Of a stretch of DNA of 64,000 bases, positions 50,267 to 62,473 are shown one piece after another. This DNA is from Rotaria sordida (lineage: Eukaryota; Rotifera; Eurotatoria; Philodinida; Philodinidae). Each line of letters begins with the position of its first letter. Within the stretch, counting starts at the first letter, position 1. Below the pieces are notes generated by a model. It ran no database searches and was not told the origin of the DNA. It saw nothing but the letters and a program-made list of their open reading frames with translations. The stretch covers positions 62,001 to 126,000 of the forward strand of contig CAJNOL010000411.1 in NCBI GenBank assembly GCA_905250125.1. Reading direction: 5' to 3'. Made by a program: the position numbers and the translations under genes.

Positions 50267-52007
50267 TTTTGTTTTTTTTTTCTTTTTTTTTAAATGTTTT
50301 TCTCAAGCAGCAATGTTGTATTTGCGCATGCACAATAGATGTTAAATTATTTCATTCTTAAAACGCGAATCTGTTCGATATTGTCTATTATTGTTTTTTT
50401 TCTTCTTTGTGTATGTGTGTGTGTCAGATAAAATATCTTAACATCAGTAGTTTTCTGGCCGATTAAAATGATGCTGCGTAGTGATGATCGAATTTTTCTT
50501 TCTTTTTTTTCTCTTTTTTGTTCTTTCCAGAAAAAAAAAAAACTAAATAAACTTTGACTCTTATGTATCGATGTGTTCTTCTTTATATTGTATACCTTTG
50601 GTTCATTTTTTTTTTTTTTTGTTGTTTATTCTTTTTTTGAAAAAGTTACATATTATATATATGGAAAATATTATAATTGTGCATATTGAAATGTTTTGAT
50701 AGAATATGAAAACAAACAACGAATATTTCATAGAAACTTTTTTATTTCTTCTAGAAAATTAATTAAATGAAAGAAGAGAAAAAAAAAAAAAGATGTAAGA
50801 TAGTTAATTATTATTTACTAAAAATTCATTATAAAATAATAGATTTATTTATATTAATGAGAATATTTTGAATAGTATTAGAAAAATTATAAAATGTAAG
50901 TGAATATCAATAGATAAATTTTATTTAGATTTTTTGTATTTATTTTCTTATTTTGATGAAGAATTTCTCTTTGATAAAATAATTCGAACATTTGTGTATT
51001 AAAAACTACAATGTTATTGATGAGCTAGACATTTTAATTTATAATAATAAAGCAAATGCAGAACATATAAAGAATACAAATTTAGTTACATTGAAGTGTA
51101 TTCTATTTTTAAATTGTATAAGATTTATATAATATGATTAATAATAATAATAGAGATCAAGATCTGAATTATTCATGTTGAATACTTGTTTTTTATTGTT
51201 ACTATAAAAAGATATCAGTATGTGTTCGAAAAGAAAAAGAAGAATACTAATGAGATATTTAGATTTTAGATGACAAACTCATGATAATTAGATATCAGAC
51301 TAAAAAGTAATGATGAAGATTAGAATAAGATTTAGTTTAATTTAAAAACAAAAAAAGTCTTATTTTACTAATCCATAGAATATTTTCTATGTCAAACAAA
51401 ATGCCTAGAAGTTTTGAATAATTAAAAATAGTAAAATTCCATGAATAAGTACATAAGTATTTATTTTAAAATAATCTCTCTTGTTTCATATATAATTAAG
51501 TATAGAATTTTATTATTTCATTTCATAGAAAATGATTCAAAATATATTTTCAAATAATTTTACATTTAATTATCATAGAAGAAATGAGTGTTTGTCAAAA
51601 AACAAAATTTTCTGTTTTTTTAAAGTATAATTTTTACTGTTTAGAAGTAAAACATTGAGAACAAAAATAAATAAATAAATAATTTTTCATATGATTTTTA
51701 AGATTACTCAGCGGATAAATCAAAGAAAGAAAATGTGTTCGGTTGGTTTTTTTTTGTATTATATGCTAGTCAATTACTACTTCTACATATTAAATAAATA
51801 ACAGAAAAGAAATAGTTTGTTTTATCAAGTCATAACTTGAATGTCTGATTTTTTTTCCTTAAATAATTACCTTTGAATATTCTATATAAAATATGATCGT
51901 TGAGTACTAAAAATTTATGCATAGAAGAAAATGTTATATGTTAATATTTTATAACTATTCTTTGTAATTATTTATAAAACATATATTCTTAATATTTATT
52001 TAAGATA
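50267..52007. other. intergenic stretch, nothing recognised
   Basis: 1.7 kb of AT-rich DNA with homopolymers between WAC and SNAPC3. No ORF, repeat structure or transposon end was seen. Confidence 0.6.
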
Positions 52008-53458
52008 ATGTCAAATGATAATGATCGTCTTCGTGAATTTATATCATCACCAATTGATTTAGAAAAATTTTTAGATGATACAACAAATCTAAAAAGACGT
52101 ATATCAACATTTACATCTTCATATCCAATTGATGAAAATAATCTTGATCCATTAATTAATTTAGCTAAATCTTTAAGTGATTATCATCATCATGAACAAC
52201 AAGATGATTCAACACGAATAGAAAATGAAATTGAACAAGAAGAAGATGAAGAACAATATGGTCATGATGAAGATGATGATGAAGATACAACATCAAGTAC
52301 TTGGCGTACAAGACGAAAAAAGAAAAAACTTGATCCAATTATTTTAAATAATCTTAAATCATATCCAGCTTGTATTGAATATTTATATAAAGAATTTAGT
52401 CAATCACGTCCACATGCATCACATGATACAGCATTTTTAAAAAATATTCGTGAATCAAATCAAGCACAATCAAATATAAATGATGATAGACTTATATTAA
52501 ATTTACAAATATTTTTTCCTATTGAATCACGTGATCGTTATCGTCATCAATTAATGAATGAACTTATTTGTTTATCAACATTAACATTAACACAAATACG
52601 TGATTCTATTGAATGTGTTAGTGATGAACAAATTCTTGGTGAATATTCCGATAATCCCGATAGTATACAAACAAATGGACAACGTGCTGGTGATGTAAAT
52701 ACGGCAGCTTGTTTTATAATTGAATCAATTATATATGATGATTTACGTCGAACAAATATACGTTTAAGTGAAAAAATTATTGAACAAACAAATACAAATT
52801 ATATACAAGGTAATACAATGGAAATGACAAATTTAAATGATCTTAAAATGATTCAACTTGGAAAACCATATATTTATTTACATCAAACAAATTGTGAACA
52901 TGTTATTGTATTTAGTGAATTAAAATTACTTGAACAAGATCAATGTCATGATTCAAAGTAAAAAATTTTAAATATAAAATATCCCAAAATTATAGAATCC
53001 CCCCTCCCCTTTCCCATACATTTATATAATAATATTTATTTCATTAGAAAAAAATTATATTATTAAACTATTAATAACTTATTTATATAAGCATGATTGT
53101 CTACTAACTATTGCTATTGCCGATTGTCTTTGTCTGTTTCTCTATAAATAAAATAAATATTATTGTATGATTGTATGGAGGGAGGGGTCCTATAATTTTC
53201 GGATATCCGATATTTTTATTAGAATATTTATTTATTTATATTTTTAGTCTCTATCCATTATGTCGAATGAAATATCATGGAAGATTTTCATATTGTTTTC
53301 TATGTAATGTTTTTTATGCTAAATGGCTTATTCGAGATTCACCTTTAATACCTGATGATCCGTGTTTATTATGTGAAAGATGTTTTAAAGCATGTCATTA
53401 TGATAAAGATGGACATAAAGTTGGCAATTTTCTTGCATATCATTTTCCACAATTGTAA
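52008..53458 (+). CDS. SNAPC3: snRNA-activating protein complex subunit 3
   Basis: Two exons (52008-52957, 53248-53458) encode 386 residues (human 411). SNAPC3 is the DNA-contacting subunit of SNAPc, which binds the proximal sequence element of snRNA promoters for RNA polymerase II and III. The C-terminal third shows the family zinc-ribbon-like block: HQTNCEHVIVFSELKLL, then LYPLCRMKYHGRFSYCFLC, FYAKWLIRD, DPCLLCERCFKACHYD and GNFLAYHFPQL, which align with human LYP...CFICGGFYGRWVV...CDVCFRMLHYD...GEFLAYP. The N-terminal half is acidic (EQEEDEEQYGHDEDDDED) and followed by a basic KKKKK-type stretch. The 290-nt intron carries a small palindromic MITE. The ATG follows a long gene-free region and begins MSNDNDRLREF. 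Confidence 0.94.
52979..53206. mobile_element. small palindromic MITE in the SNAPC3 intron
   Basis: 228 bp with inverted ends ATATCC-(C/G)-AAAATTATAG followed by a C-rich (left) or G-rich (right) run. These G/C-rich patches are conspicuous in such AT-rich DNA. It fills most of the 290-nt intron, which is otherwise of the usual short length. No target duplication was confirmed. Confidence 0.6.
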
Positions 53459-54485
53459 TTAAAGAAGAAGAAAAAAAAAAAAAAACACTATTTCTTATAT
53501 GTATGCGCAGGACAAAATATCATTTTTGTCGTTCTTTAATTGATCAATAAAAGTAATACGTGTTGACTTTTTTTTTTCCTTGTCGACCTTTGCTTTCATA
53601 GAACGAAAAAGTTGAAACTTCATATCTATATTTCTTAGTAAGAACAAGTTTTTTTATCTTACACGATCGAGCCACTCCTTTTTCAGGGTCATGTCCTTTC
53701 AAGATGCGCTCGACAACATAAATGATCTACACGTCGTTTTTTTTTTTTTTCTTCTTCTTCTTCTATTTTATTATTATTATTATTATTATTATTTTGCTTC
53801 TACTCGTTTTCTTTTTTCTATTCGTTTGCTATCGTTTTTGTCGACGCATGACGTAGATTACACGCCCAAGCAATTTTCTTCGTTCTGTAGTTTGCTGCTA
53901 TTACCACTGCTCCTAAAGAACGTCGCCGCGTTCGTTCTTTTTGCTTTTTTTTCATCGATAACAACATCAACGCATAAAAAAAAAAGTTGCTCTTCTATCA
54001 CAATATATGATGTTGCTTTTTTTTTTCGACTCTATCACCATCTACTGAAAGATCTTGTTTGTTTTAGAATACGACATAATAACGAACACTGTACTAAAAC
54101 AAAACAAAAAAGAAGATTTTACACTCAGGTGAGTGCTTATATACAGTTGTTCTTATTGTAATTAATCATCAATATGAACGAACAAGAGAACATTTCACAA
54201 AAACGTTATTACAAAAGTGAATTTGATGGTTGACTGCTTTCACGTGTACAACATATATATTATGGTTTACCTCATAAATAAATACATAGGATCGTTTGTG
54301 AAAACCCACAAATCCGTGTGTATTCCCCTTACCTTTATTACTGGATATAAAATTTTTTTATGTATGTATATATCTATGATCAATTTTCTTTTTTTTTTTT
54401 TTTTATTTATATTAGATTTTATATTTTGGTAATTAATGAATATTTATTGAAAAAAGAAAAATATTTATTATATATTAAAAAAGTC
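53459..54485. other. intergenic stretch between SNAPC3 and the nuclear receptor
   Basis: Homopolymer and trinucleotide-rich (CTT and ATT runs near 53750-53795). A 156-codon ORF (53691-54161) is driven by T runs and is not credible as a gene. This stretch must hold the receptor promoter. Confidence 0.55.
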
Positions 54486-57400
54486 ATGATGAACAGATCA
54501 AAAAGTGAAAGTAAATTAATTAATTAAAACTAGAGAAAATTATACAATTAATTAATTTTATTTTTCTTTATTTTTAAGTAATCAACGACAGTCATAATAC
54601 CAAAACAGAAGCTTTTGATTCTCAATCAATGACTGATGATGAAAATTATGCACAAAAACGAAAATCTCGTCGTATTCAAACTCTTATGAAACTTTCTGTT
54701 CAAGAACCTATTAATGATAAAAAACCAGAACAAATTAATAACATAAGAAATATAAGACAAAATTCAACGACTTCATTATTTGATAAAAGACCTTTTCCAT
54801 TTGGACGCTGGTATGTAATATTCATTCTTTATTTTATATTTTTCGTTTTCTTTTTTCGATATTCTCATACATTTCTTTTTTTTTTTTATGATATAGTCGG
54901 GTTTGTATGGATAAAGCAACAGGTGCACATTATGGAGTACCGACATGCGAAGGATGCAAAGTAAATCTTATATGAAATGTTATTTTTGTTTCTAAACTAG
55001 ACAATCATAGAATATAACAGAGGTCGATTAACATTTCTCTTTTTGACTATTATTGAGTATATATATATATTTTTTTTTCTGTCTGCAAAGGGTCATTATG
55101 ACCTACATGAGTACTCTGGAAAAGATAATTGTAAGAAATTATTGAGATATTGTAAAGCAAAAAACGAAAGAGTTCTGTAAGGTTTAATTATTATTTATTA
55201 CAATTCATTTTATTTGATACGCAATTATCTTTTGTTTTTTTGTTTTTAAAATATCGTTTTTGTTTTTAAGAGTCTTCTTAAGTGATCATTTCAAGAGAAA
55301 TTTTTTAATGACTAAAAATAATATTAAGAGAAAAACAAAAGAAATAAAAATATTTATTTTAGGGCTTTTTCAAACGAAGTATTTTACGAAAAGAAAAATA
55401 TCGATGTTATTTTGGTGATGGATGTATAATTACTGCTGATAATCGTAATCGTTGTAAATCATGTCGTTTTCAAAAATGTCTAACAGAAGGAATGTCTATT
55501 GACGGTAAATAAATTAAAATAATTAAAATATTTTTAATAATTATTCAATTATATTTAGGTGTTCGTATGGGTCGTATTCCAAAATTGGTTAAAGAAAAAG
55601 CTCTAGCTGAACATCATTTATCTTCGTCAAGTATAGAAAATGATGATCCAAGTCCATCAATATCATCTACATCACCATCATGTATATCATCAATAAATTC
55701 AAAATCAAATAATTTAATGTCAACAGATATGAATCTTGAATTAATTGATGAACCATTTCTATTAAATAATTTTGAATCAGTATCTATTAATACTCCTTCA
55801 ACAACATTACCATTATATAATAATTATATGTTACCAGAAAATTTTACTATAGATGAAACAAAATATAATTATTTAGAAAATCTATCAATATTAAATCGTT
55901 CAGTTCTAACAAATTGTACAGTAAATTGTGAAGAACATTTTTCAAATAATATTCTTGAACGTATTAAAAAATTTGTAACAAAATTAACTTGTCCAATGAC
56001 ATATACAGTATCTGATTATGATGAAGCATCATTTATTCGATATCTAAGAACAAAAATGCTTGATTTATATAATACATATGATAGTTGTACAACACAATTA
56101 GTGGAAAGAATGGATAGTATGATTAATCATCAAGTAAATAAAATAATAATTTTTTTTTTCTTCTAATAAAAATTTTCTATGGTTTTCTTTTTTTCTTAGA
56201 TTACTGAATTTCATGATAATCATTCGTCTTTACACGATATATGGGCAGGATTGACAGGTAATTTTTAATTTTTGTAAAATATATTTAAATTTTTATTTTC
56301 AAATAATTATATATATATATATTTATAGATGCTATTCCATTTCATGTGAAAAATCTCATTTCATTTTCTCGCGAGGTAATTTTCCGAAGTTTTTTTTTTT
56401 TTTTTAAATTTTTATACTAAAATTTGGATTCATATTATATGTAAAATATCGAGAATGTGATATTGTAAAGAAAAATTTCTGAGCTGGTTATCGATAGCAA
56501 TAACAAGAAATATATTTTTATGTTAAAAATGACTAAAAGTATAACAAAAAAAAAAAACAACTTTTCGAATGTACAATCATAATACTTTTCTTTTGTAAGA
56601 AGAGACGTCTGACAATAAAACTAATAATAATTATTGTCAATCGATTATGTACGAAAGAACAGATAACAAACAGAGGTTTTTAAATTATATATAACATAAA
56701 TAAAACATAATATCAACGTCATTGAAACATGTTTTTTATCATAAAAATCATTGACATATAGCTTTTCTTTTATTTATTTAGATGCCAGCTATTAATGAAA
56801 TCGATTTCGATGATTTTCATAAGATAATGAATAATCGTTTATTTGATTTTTGGCTAGTAAGTTTTTTTTGTTTTTCTTTAATAAAAAAGAAAACAAACTA
56901 ATAATAAAATTTAGATTAAACATGCACCATTAATACGTAATAATGAATCATATATAATATTACCAAATGGTCTTCAATATACTCGTCAATGGATGAATAG
57001 AATAATAGGTGAAGAAATTGTTGAAGCAATGTTTGAACTTGCAAGAAAATATAATGAATTAAATTTAACACAAGAAGAATATGCATTAATATTTCCTGTT
57101 ATTATTTGTGCTGAAGGTAAAATATTATTGAAACTAGAAAAAAAATAAATAAAATAATGTTTTTTTTTTTGTTTTCAGATACAACTCTCAATGATCAAGA
57201 AACTGTACATCAAATACGATGTTGTTATTTATATGCATTATATACACAAATGTTAACAACACGTACACAATTTGAAGCTAAAACAGTATTTCATAATCTT
57301 TTACAGGTTTGATTTTTTTGAAATACAGGAAAAGAAAAAAAACATATATTTTTCCTTAATTTAAATAGATTTTATCCTTTTTACCATTTTTAAATCAATT

Positions 57401-58609
57401 ACAAGAGAAAAAAACTGTTTCAATTATTCCAGAAAGTAAGTAAATGAAAATATTTATTGGGATTAAACAAAATAATAATACATATGCAGGTCTTTGTTTT
57501 TATGTTTATATTACAACTAGTTAAAACTTCTCAAAATTTGAGTATTCATCTAATTCAAATCGAACAAAAAAAAAACCCTGCTCAGTATTATGTACGTTAT
57601 ACCGAACAGTAGTTTAATACTTTATCGGCCGTCTATCTTCTGATCGCCCTTCTACTGCAACTATATTAATAGTTGTTCTCCGACTGGCAATCTACTGCTG
57701 ATATACTGTCGGTACTTAGAGATACCGTATAGTATTAAGCAGAATTAACTAGGTTTTTGTTTTTCAGTTCTGATTTCATATTTAGTAATTACATGTACTA
57801 GTAACAAAAAAAAACAAATGATATCTTTTTTTAGTCATGTTAATGAGTTCGAGATATTTTGCATGACCTTTAATGTCCTCTCTTGTAGAGATTCATTTTT
57901 CTTTTTTGTTTTCTTTTAATTCACTAATACTTCATCTATTCTGTACATTTATATATTTTGACAATTCTATTTTATTTATGAGAAAAAGAAAAAAATTAAT
58001 TTTTACTATGAAAATTATAACAACAAATATTGATGAAGTTATCATTACTTGATAATCTTTGCATAAAATTTAAGAACATATGAATTCATGAGAATATGAC
58101 ATTTGTTAAAAGTTTTATATGACTATAAAAAATATTACTCTCATTGAAAAAAGTATGAGATCGGGATTATCTTGCTCTTATGTGGTATACTGACACACAA
58201 TAGACAATTTTATTCAGCATATGGATATGATTTATTTTCTGTCAAAAACAAAAAAAAAAAAATACGAATATTTTTCATAGAAAATATTAGCTTTTTGTAA
58301 TTATTCAAAAATAAGATTGATGAAAACACAAAAAAGACCATTTAGGATGGGAAATCCCTGAGGAGGATACTTATTCTAAACTTCTGTAGAATAAAACTTA
58401 TTATTTTAAAAATTATCAAATGATACATTATTCAATGCAATTTTTTCATGCTAATTTCAAATATATCTTTATTTTTCTTCTCTAAAGATGCTAATATAAA
58501 TTACTATTCAAATCTTTAAAAAAGGCTTATTTTCATTTTTTTCGTAGTATTAAATCAATAATAATTTCTTTCTTTTTTTTTTGTTTTAGATGTGGAATCC
58601 GAATCATAA
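54486..58609 (+). CDS. nuclear hormone receptor, NR1-like
   Basis: Twelve exons join in phase to 544 residues: 54486-54510, 54579-54810, 54897-54960, 55363-55504, 55559-56133, 56200-56257, 56329-56375, 56782-56856, 56915-57116, 57179-57306, 57369-57435 and 58590-58609. The DNA-binding domain starts at residue 86: CRVCMDKATGAHYGVPTCEG, then GFFKRSILRKEKYRCYFGDG, then NRNRCKSCRFQKCLTEGMS, giving two complete Cys4 zinc fingers with P-box CEGCKG. The following GVRMGRIPK resembles NR1 C-terminal extensions (E75, E78, Rev-erb, PPAR). A Ser-rich hinge leads to a ligand-binding domain (about 310-544) with IPFHVKNLISFSREMPAI and FDFWLIKHAPL. The ligand is unknown. The tiny first exon (MMNRSKSE) is inferred from phase. 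The last exon reads in phase as ENVESES and stop; an alternative frame (MWNPNHNVFI) looks more AF-2-like but needs a different splice. Confidence 0.9.
55090..55104. promoter_or_regulatory. perfect IR3 nuclear-receptor half-site palindrome
   Basis: The 15-mer GGGTCATTATGACCT contains GGTCAnnnTGACC, the inverted repeat with 3-nt spacer that steroid-type receptors bind. It lies inside the receptor gene's own DNA-binding-domain intron. From base composition I would expect well under one such match in the window. Confidence 0.3.
55091..55176 (+). other. candidate alternative (poison) exon inside the DNA-binding-domain intron
   Basis: Within the 402-nt intron that separates CEGCK from GFFKRS lies an 86-nt segment with an acceptor (CTGCAAAG), an open frame GHYDLHEYSGKDNCKKLLRY continuing to ERVL, and a donor GTAAGG. 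Inclusion would add 86 nt, shift the frame in the second zinc finger and end soon after. This may be regulated skipping or only chance openness. Confidence 0.3.
57577..57745. mobile_element. short inverted-repeat element in the nuclear receptor intron
   Basis: About 170 bp with ends CTGCTCAGTATTAT and, in reverse, CTGCTTAATACTAT, and further weak inverted matches inside. It is less A+T-rich than its flanks. Probably a MITE; no target duplication found. Confidence 0.4.
57838..58190. repeat. dispersed repeat, copy 2
   Basis: Second copy, direct orientation, of the repeat at about 25640-25930. This copy lies in the last intron of the nuclear receptor and has extra A/T-rich insertions relative to copy 1. 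Confidence 0.7.
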
Positions 58610-59902
58610 TGTATTCATATAAACGATTATTTTTGTTCTTATTTATTTCGAGCTCTTTCATATGGCTCAATACTGTAGACTAACTGATTTTTTTTTAAAT
58701 GTCTATGTGTGTGTGTGTGTGTGTGTGTGAATATGTATTTGTGAAAAACATAATTTAAGAAAAAAGAATTATGTTAAGCTTATGATGACAAAAAAACAAA
58801 AAGACTTAAAAAGCAATTAAATTATTTGTCATGTGCAATGAATATTAAAAATTTGCAATGTTAATAATGAAAAAAAAGAAATTTAGCTTCGAAAGTTCTT
58901 TAATAAATAAAATATAAAATATTTTTTGTGAATATATCAAATAATTAATATGAACTTAGCTCAACAACTATGGATTGTTTCCGATTGAAAAACTCAAGAA
59001 AATGGTAGAAACTTGAAAACAGAGTTATGATGACCGACTATGTCTAGTTAAGACCAGAATTAGACAAATTCGGCTAGCAGATTTCTGCTTTCTAATTCCT
59101 ATCATTTTCTTCACTTTTCCGGTCGGAAACGGTATCTTTTTTCGGCAGGTTCATGTCGGAAATTTATGCATCCGGACGCTGAAATCATTGATCTGGGATG
59201 TTTTTGTAATTTTAGAAAAAAAAAAATCATGTGAATATTTTATTTTCGCTAGAATTCACTTAGTTGAACTGAAGTTTTAGTCAACCATATAAAATGATAT
59301 TTATAATCTACGCATAGAAAAGTTCATCTTGATCTAATATGAAATTTTTATTTTATATGATAAAGAAGAAAATATATGAGTAATTTTATTTGTTAACAAT
59401 GTGATTTTATAAAATAAAAATGCTTTATATGTCTAAACTTTAAAATTTTTGTTTAGTTAGTTTTTATATGTAATTAATGTATGTAGATTTACTCTAAATA
59501 TTCTAAAAATTTCGGTTTTATTAAACTTGATTCTGCCGAATTGTTATCGAAGAATGAAGCATTAGTGACCTAATACAAAAGGGGTCATTGCGTGCGTTTT
59601 CATTTACAAACCTCCTTGAAAGTTCAAAGGGTATTTTTAAAAATTAAATAATGGGTTTCGTAGATGACTTTTCAAGTTGCAAAATTCTCTCGGAAAATGC
59701 TTAGATTTTCAAAAACTTGAGTTTATTCATTGTTAGTCACATGTGTGTAAATACGAATATTGAGTAGACTGATGATAGTTCCAATCTTGAGAACTGTTCT
59801 AAAAGTTCTTTTGATAGGAACTGATCTGTTTCAACAATTCATTTAGCAAGAATTGTTATAGATACTCCTGCAATAGTTACAATCAATAATTTGAGTATAT
59901 CA

Positions 59903-60018
59903 GGTTGTTCAGAAAGTTCGTGCAACTCATATACTATGAAACCGCATGATAACAAGTGCTACATTGAGTTATCGTGTGGCTTCATAGTATATGAGTTGTA
60001 CGAACTTTCCGGACAATG
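59903..60018. mobile_element. 116-bp palindromic mariner-like MITE
   Basis: A near-perfect hairpin. The left end reads GGTTGTTCAGAAAGTTCGTG and the right end in reverse ATTGTCCGGAAAGTTCGTAC. GTTGTCCGGAAAGTTCGT is a well-known mariner terminus form. Both arms continue through CAACTCATATACTATGAA. The size suggests two ends with almost no interior. Confidence 0.8.
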
Positions 60019-60434
60019 TGAATATCATCTATATAAAATCACATCCTTAATAAAATAATTACATATTCTAAAAACCCTCGGAGTATCCTATCATCCTGTA
60101 TATTTATGTTTTAGTTTGCATTCATGCAATGAAAACCGGTGGTGTTATCGATCCGGTTACCGACTCCTGTACAGCGAGAAACCGATTATTTTCACCGGTT
60201 ATCCGCGTTAACTTGCGGTTTTTTCCGATTAACCGCAGTAAACGGTGGTTTACTACCAAAAATGATTCGATTTTTGTGATACAGACATTTATGTACTAGA
60301 GAATAAATCCAGCGCAATGAAGACTTCCTCATCAGTAGGTTTCCGCAGACCGAATTGTTTTTACTGTCATCACAATTAGTTTTTTAAACTTTTTTTTATC
60401 ACTATAGAAATACCTTTTTGAAAAAAAAGTTATA

Positions 60435-60809
60435 TAGGGTGTTTAGAAAATCATTGTAGATAGAAAAATGTGAATATCTTCATGATTCTTCAACTAAATG
60501 AGCTGATTTTTTTTCTGGGAGTAAATAGGAATGCAACAAATCCTATTTTTCTACATAAAGATCGTAAATTTTCGATAGAAAAATCCACTAAATTCAACCA
60601 AATCTTTGTATCAATAAAACTGGTTATAATTGACACAAAGATTTGGTTGGATTTGATGAGTCTTCATACTGAAAATTTACAATCTTTATGTGGAAAAAAA
60701 GGATTTGTTGCATTCCTATCTACCCCCAGAAAAAAAATCAGCTCATTTGGTTGAAGAATCATGAAGATATTTAAATTTTTCTATCTCTAGTAACTTTTCG
60801 GACATCCTA
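60435..60809. mobile_element. 375-bp palindromic mariner-like MITE with TA duplication
   Basis: TA lies at 60433-60434 and 60810-60811. The left end reads TAGGGTGTTTAGAAAA and the right end in reverse TAGGATGTCCGAAAAG. The arms match through AATATCTTCATGATTCTTCA and ATAGGAATGCAACAAATCC. The centre near 60615 has a short hairpin with CCAAATCTTTGT on both sides. Confidence 0.85.
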
Positions 60810-60955
60810 TATGACATGATAGCACTTGAAATTCTCTATATTGCTATATATTTGTCTACTGTCTTGTATTTATCTGTTGCAAAAATAATTTGAATACAAG
60901 GAAAACATTTTCAATTGATAAGTACAAAAAATCTATGTTTTTGGTTACTGTTTTA

Positions 60956-61216
60956 GTTGAATGGATGGAAAAAGACAGAAAGGAAAAATGTCGAAAGGGA
61001 AAAATATCGAAAATAAAAATGTCGAAAACAAGAATATGAGGTGAAGATGAACATGTAAGATTGAAGGTGAGAGTGAGGAAATTTGTACTTCAATATACTC
61101 TCGTTTTCAGCATTTCTACCCATCTACATTTCTATTATTTTTGTTTTCGATATTTTTATTTTCGATATTTTTCCTTTTCGACATTTTTCCTTTCTACCTT
61201 TTTCCATCATACCTTT
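60956..61216. repeat. inverted repeat built from GAAAAATGTCGAAA-type words
   Basis: The left arm (60961-61045) is purine-rich and repeats AAAATGTCGAAA or AAAATATCGAAA four times. The right arm (61134-61212) is its complement. About 90 bases separate the arms. It may be a foldback element end pair or a slippage-derived hairpin. Confidence 0.65.
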
Positions 61217-61540
61217 TAGTTCTCTTTATCCAATTATAGGTACTATGAGAATAAGTTTTTACAAAAATAATTATACCTTTTGATAGAGCTTCAAATTCTC
61301 TATCATACTATAATATCTTTATCTTGTCTTGCATTTATATACTAAAAAATAATTCGGGTAATATGTAAATACTCTTCTTGTGATAAGCCCAAAAAAAACA
61401 GGATTTTCTCCTATCACTGTTCTTTTCATTTCAAGTTTATTATAAATATAGATATAACTTTTTGAACATGTAATTATATGTTTTGACAATGTTTTACATT
61501 CTCGATTATTCTGAAGTTTTGAAACAAAAGACGAAAGATA

Positions 61541-62430
61541 TACGTAGGATATATCAATTTTTTATAGAATGCTTGAAAAAAATTTCTTTTTTTATGTAGT
61601 GATAGAGAAAACGATGCTCTATTTTTCTATGCTATTTGATCAATCTTCAACTAATATCATAATAATAAAATTTCGATAAGAACTGTTTTTTTTTTTTTTT
61701 TGTGTAAAACTTAACTAACGGATGAGACAGATTAAATGTTTCAATCACTTAATACATTGTATTAAAAAACAAAATATGCCACAAGATGCAACATGAAAAG
61801 CTGTACAATTTACATACGACCGCTTTTTTTAATAGTTGCATTTTTTGCTTTCAAAATGATCAATTTTCGATCGTATGAAAACGATATTTTTTGGTAGAAG
61901 ATGAATTCATTTTTTCTTATTTCATCTTTTTGTCATCTGATATCTTTTATTTAAAAAAAAACAAAATACATCACAAGATGCAGCGTGAGAAGCTGTATAA
62001 TCTATAAAGTAATACTTATTTTAATTGTGTATTTCTCGTCAAAGAAACCAAAATTCTGTGTGACCAATTTTCACCGCCCTGAAAAAATCATGCGAAGAGA
62101 AATTCTGTTTTTTTTTTTGTATTTCATATATAAAATAAATTGTTCTTTATAAGTTGTAGAGCTTTTCACACTGCATCTTATGGTATATTTTATTTTTTAA
62201 TACAACGTATTGAGTGATTGAAAATTGGAATACAAAGCATATTAATCTGTCTCATCCGTTAATTAAATTTTACGCAAAAACAGTTCTTATCGAAATTTTA
62301 TTATTATGATATTAGTCGAAGATTGATCAGATAGCATCGTTTTCTTTATCACTACATAAAAAAAAAAATTTCTTCAAGCATTCTATAAGAAATTGATATA
62401 GCTTTGTAAAGACTTTTGGTATATCCTAAG
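61541..62430. mobile_element. 890-bp palindromic element
   Basis: The two halves are inverted copies sharing TTATAGAATGCTTGAA, ATCATAATAATAAAATTTCG and GTAATACATTGTATTAAAAA-like text. The ends read GTAGGATATATC on the left and, inverted, CTTAGGATATACC on the right; one arm has about 20 extra bases near its tip. No coding capacity. Confidence 0.7.
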
Positions 62431-62473
62431 TAGAATAAAACAATCTTCCTGTAATTAGCAACAGCAGCTACAT

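Noticed and set aside
60470-60754. 94-residue ORF downstream of the nuclear receptor
   Set aside because: It lies wholly within the 375-bp palindromic MITE and reflects its inverted arms.
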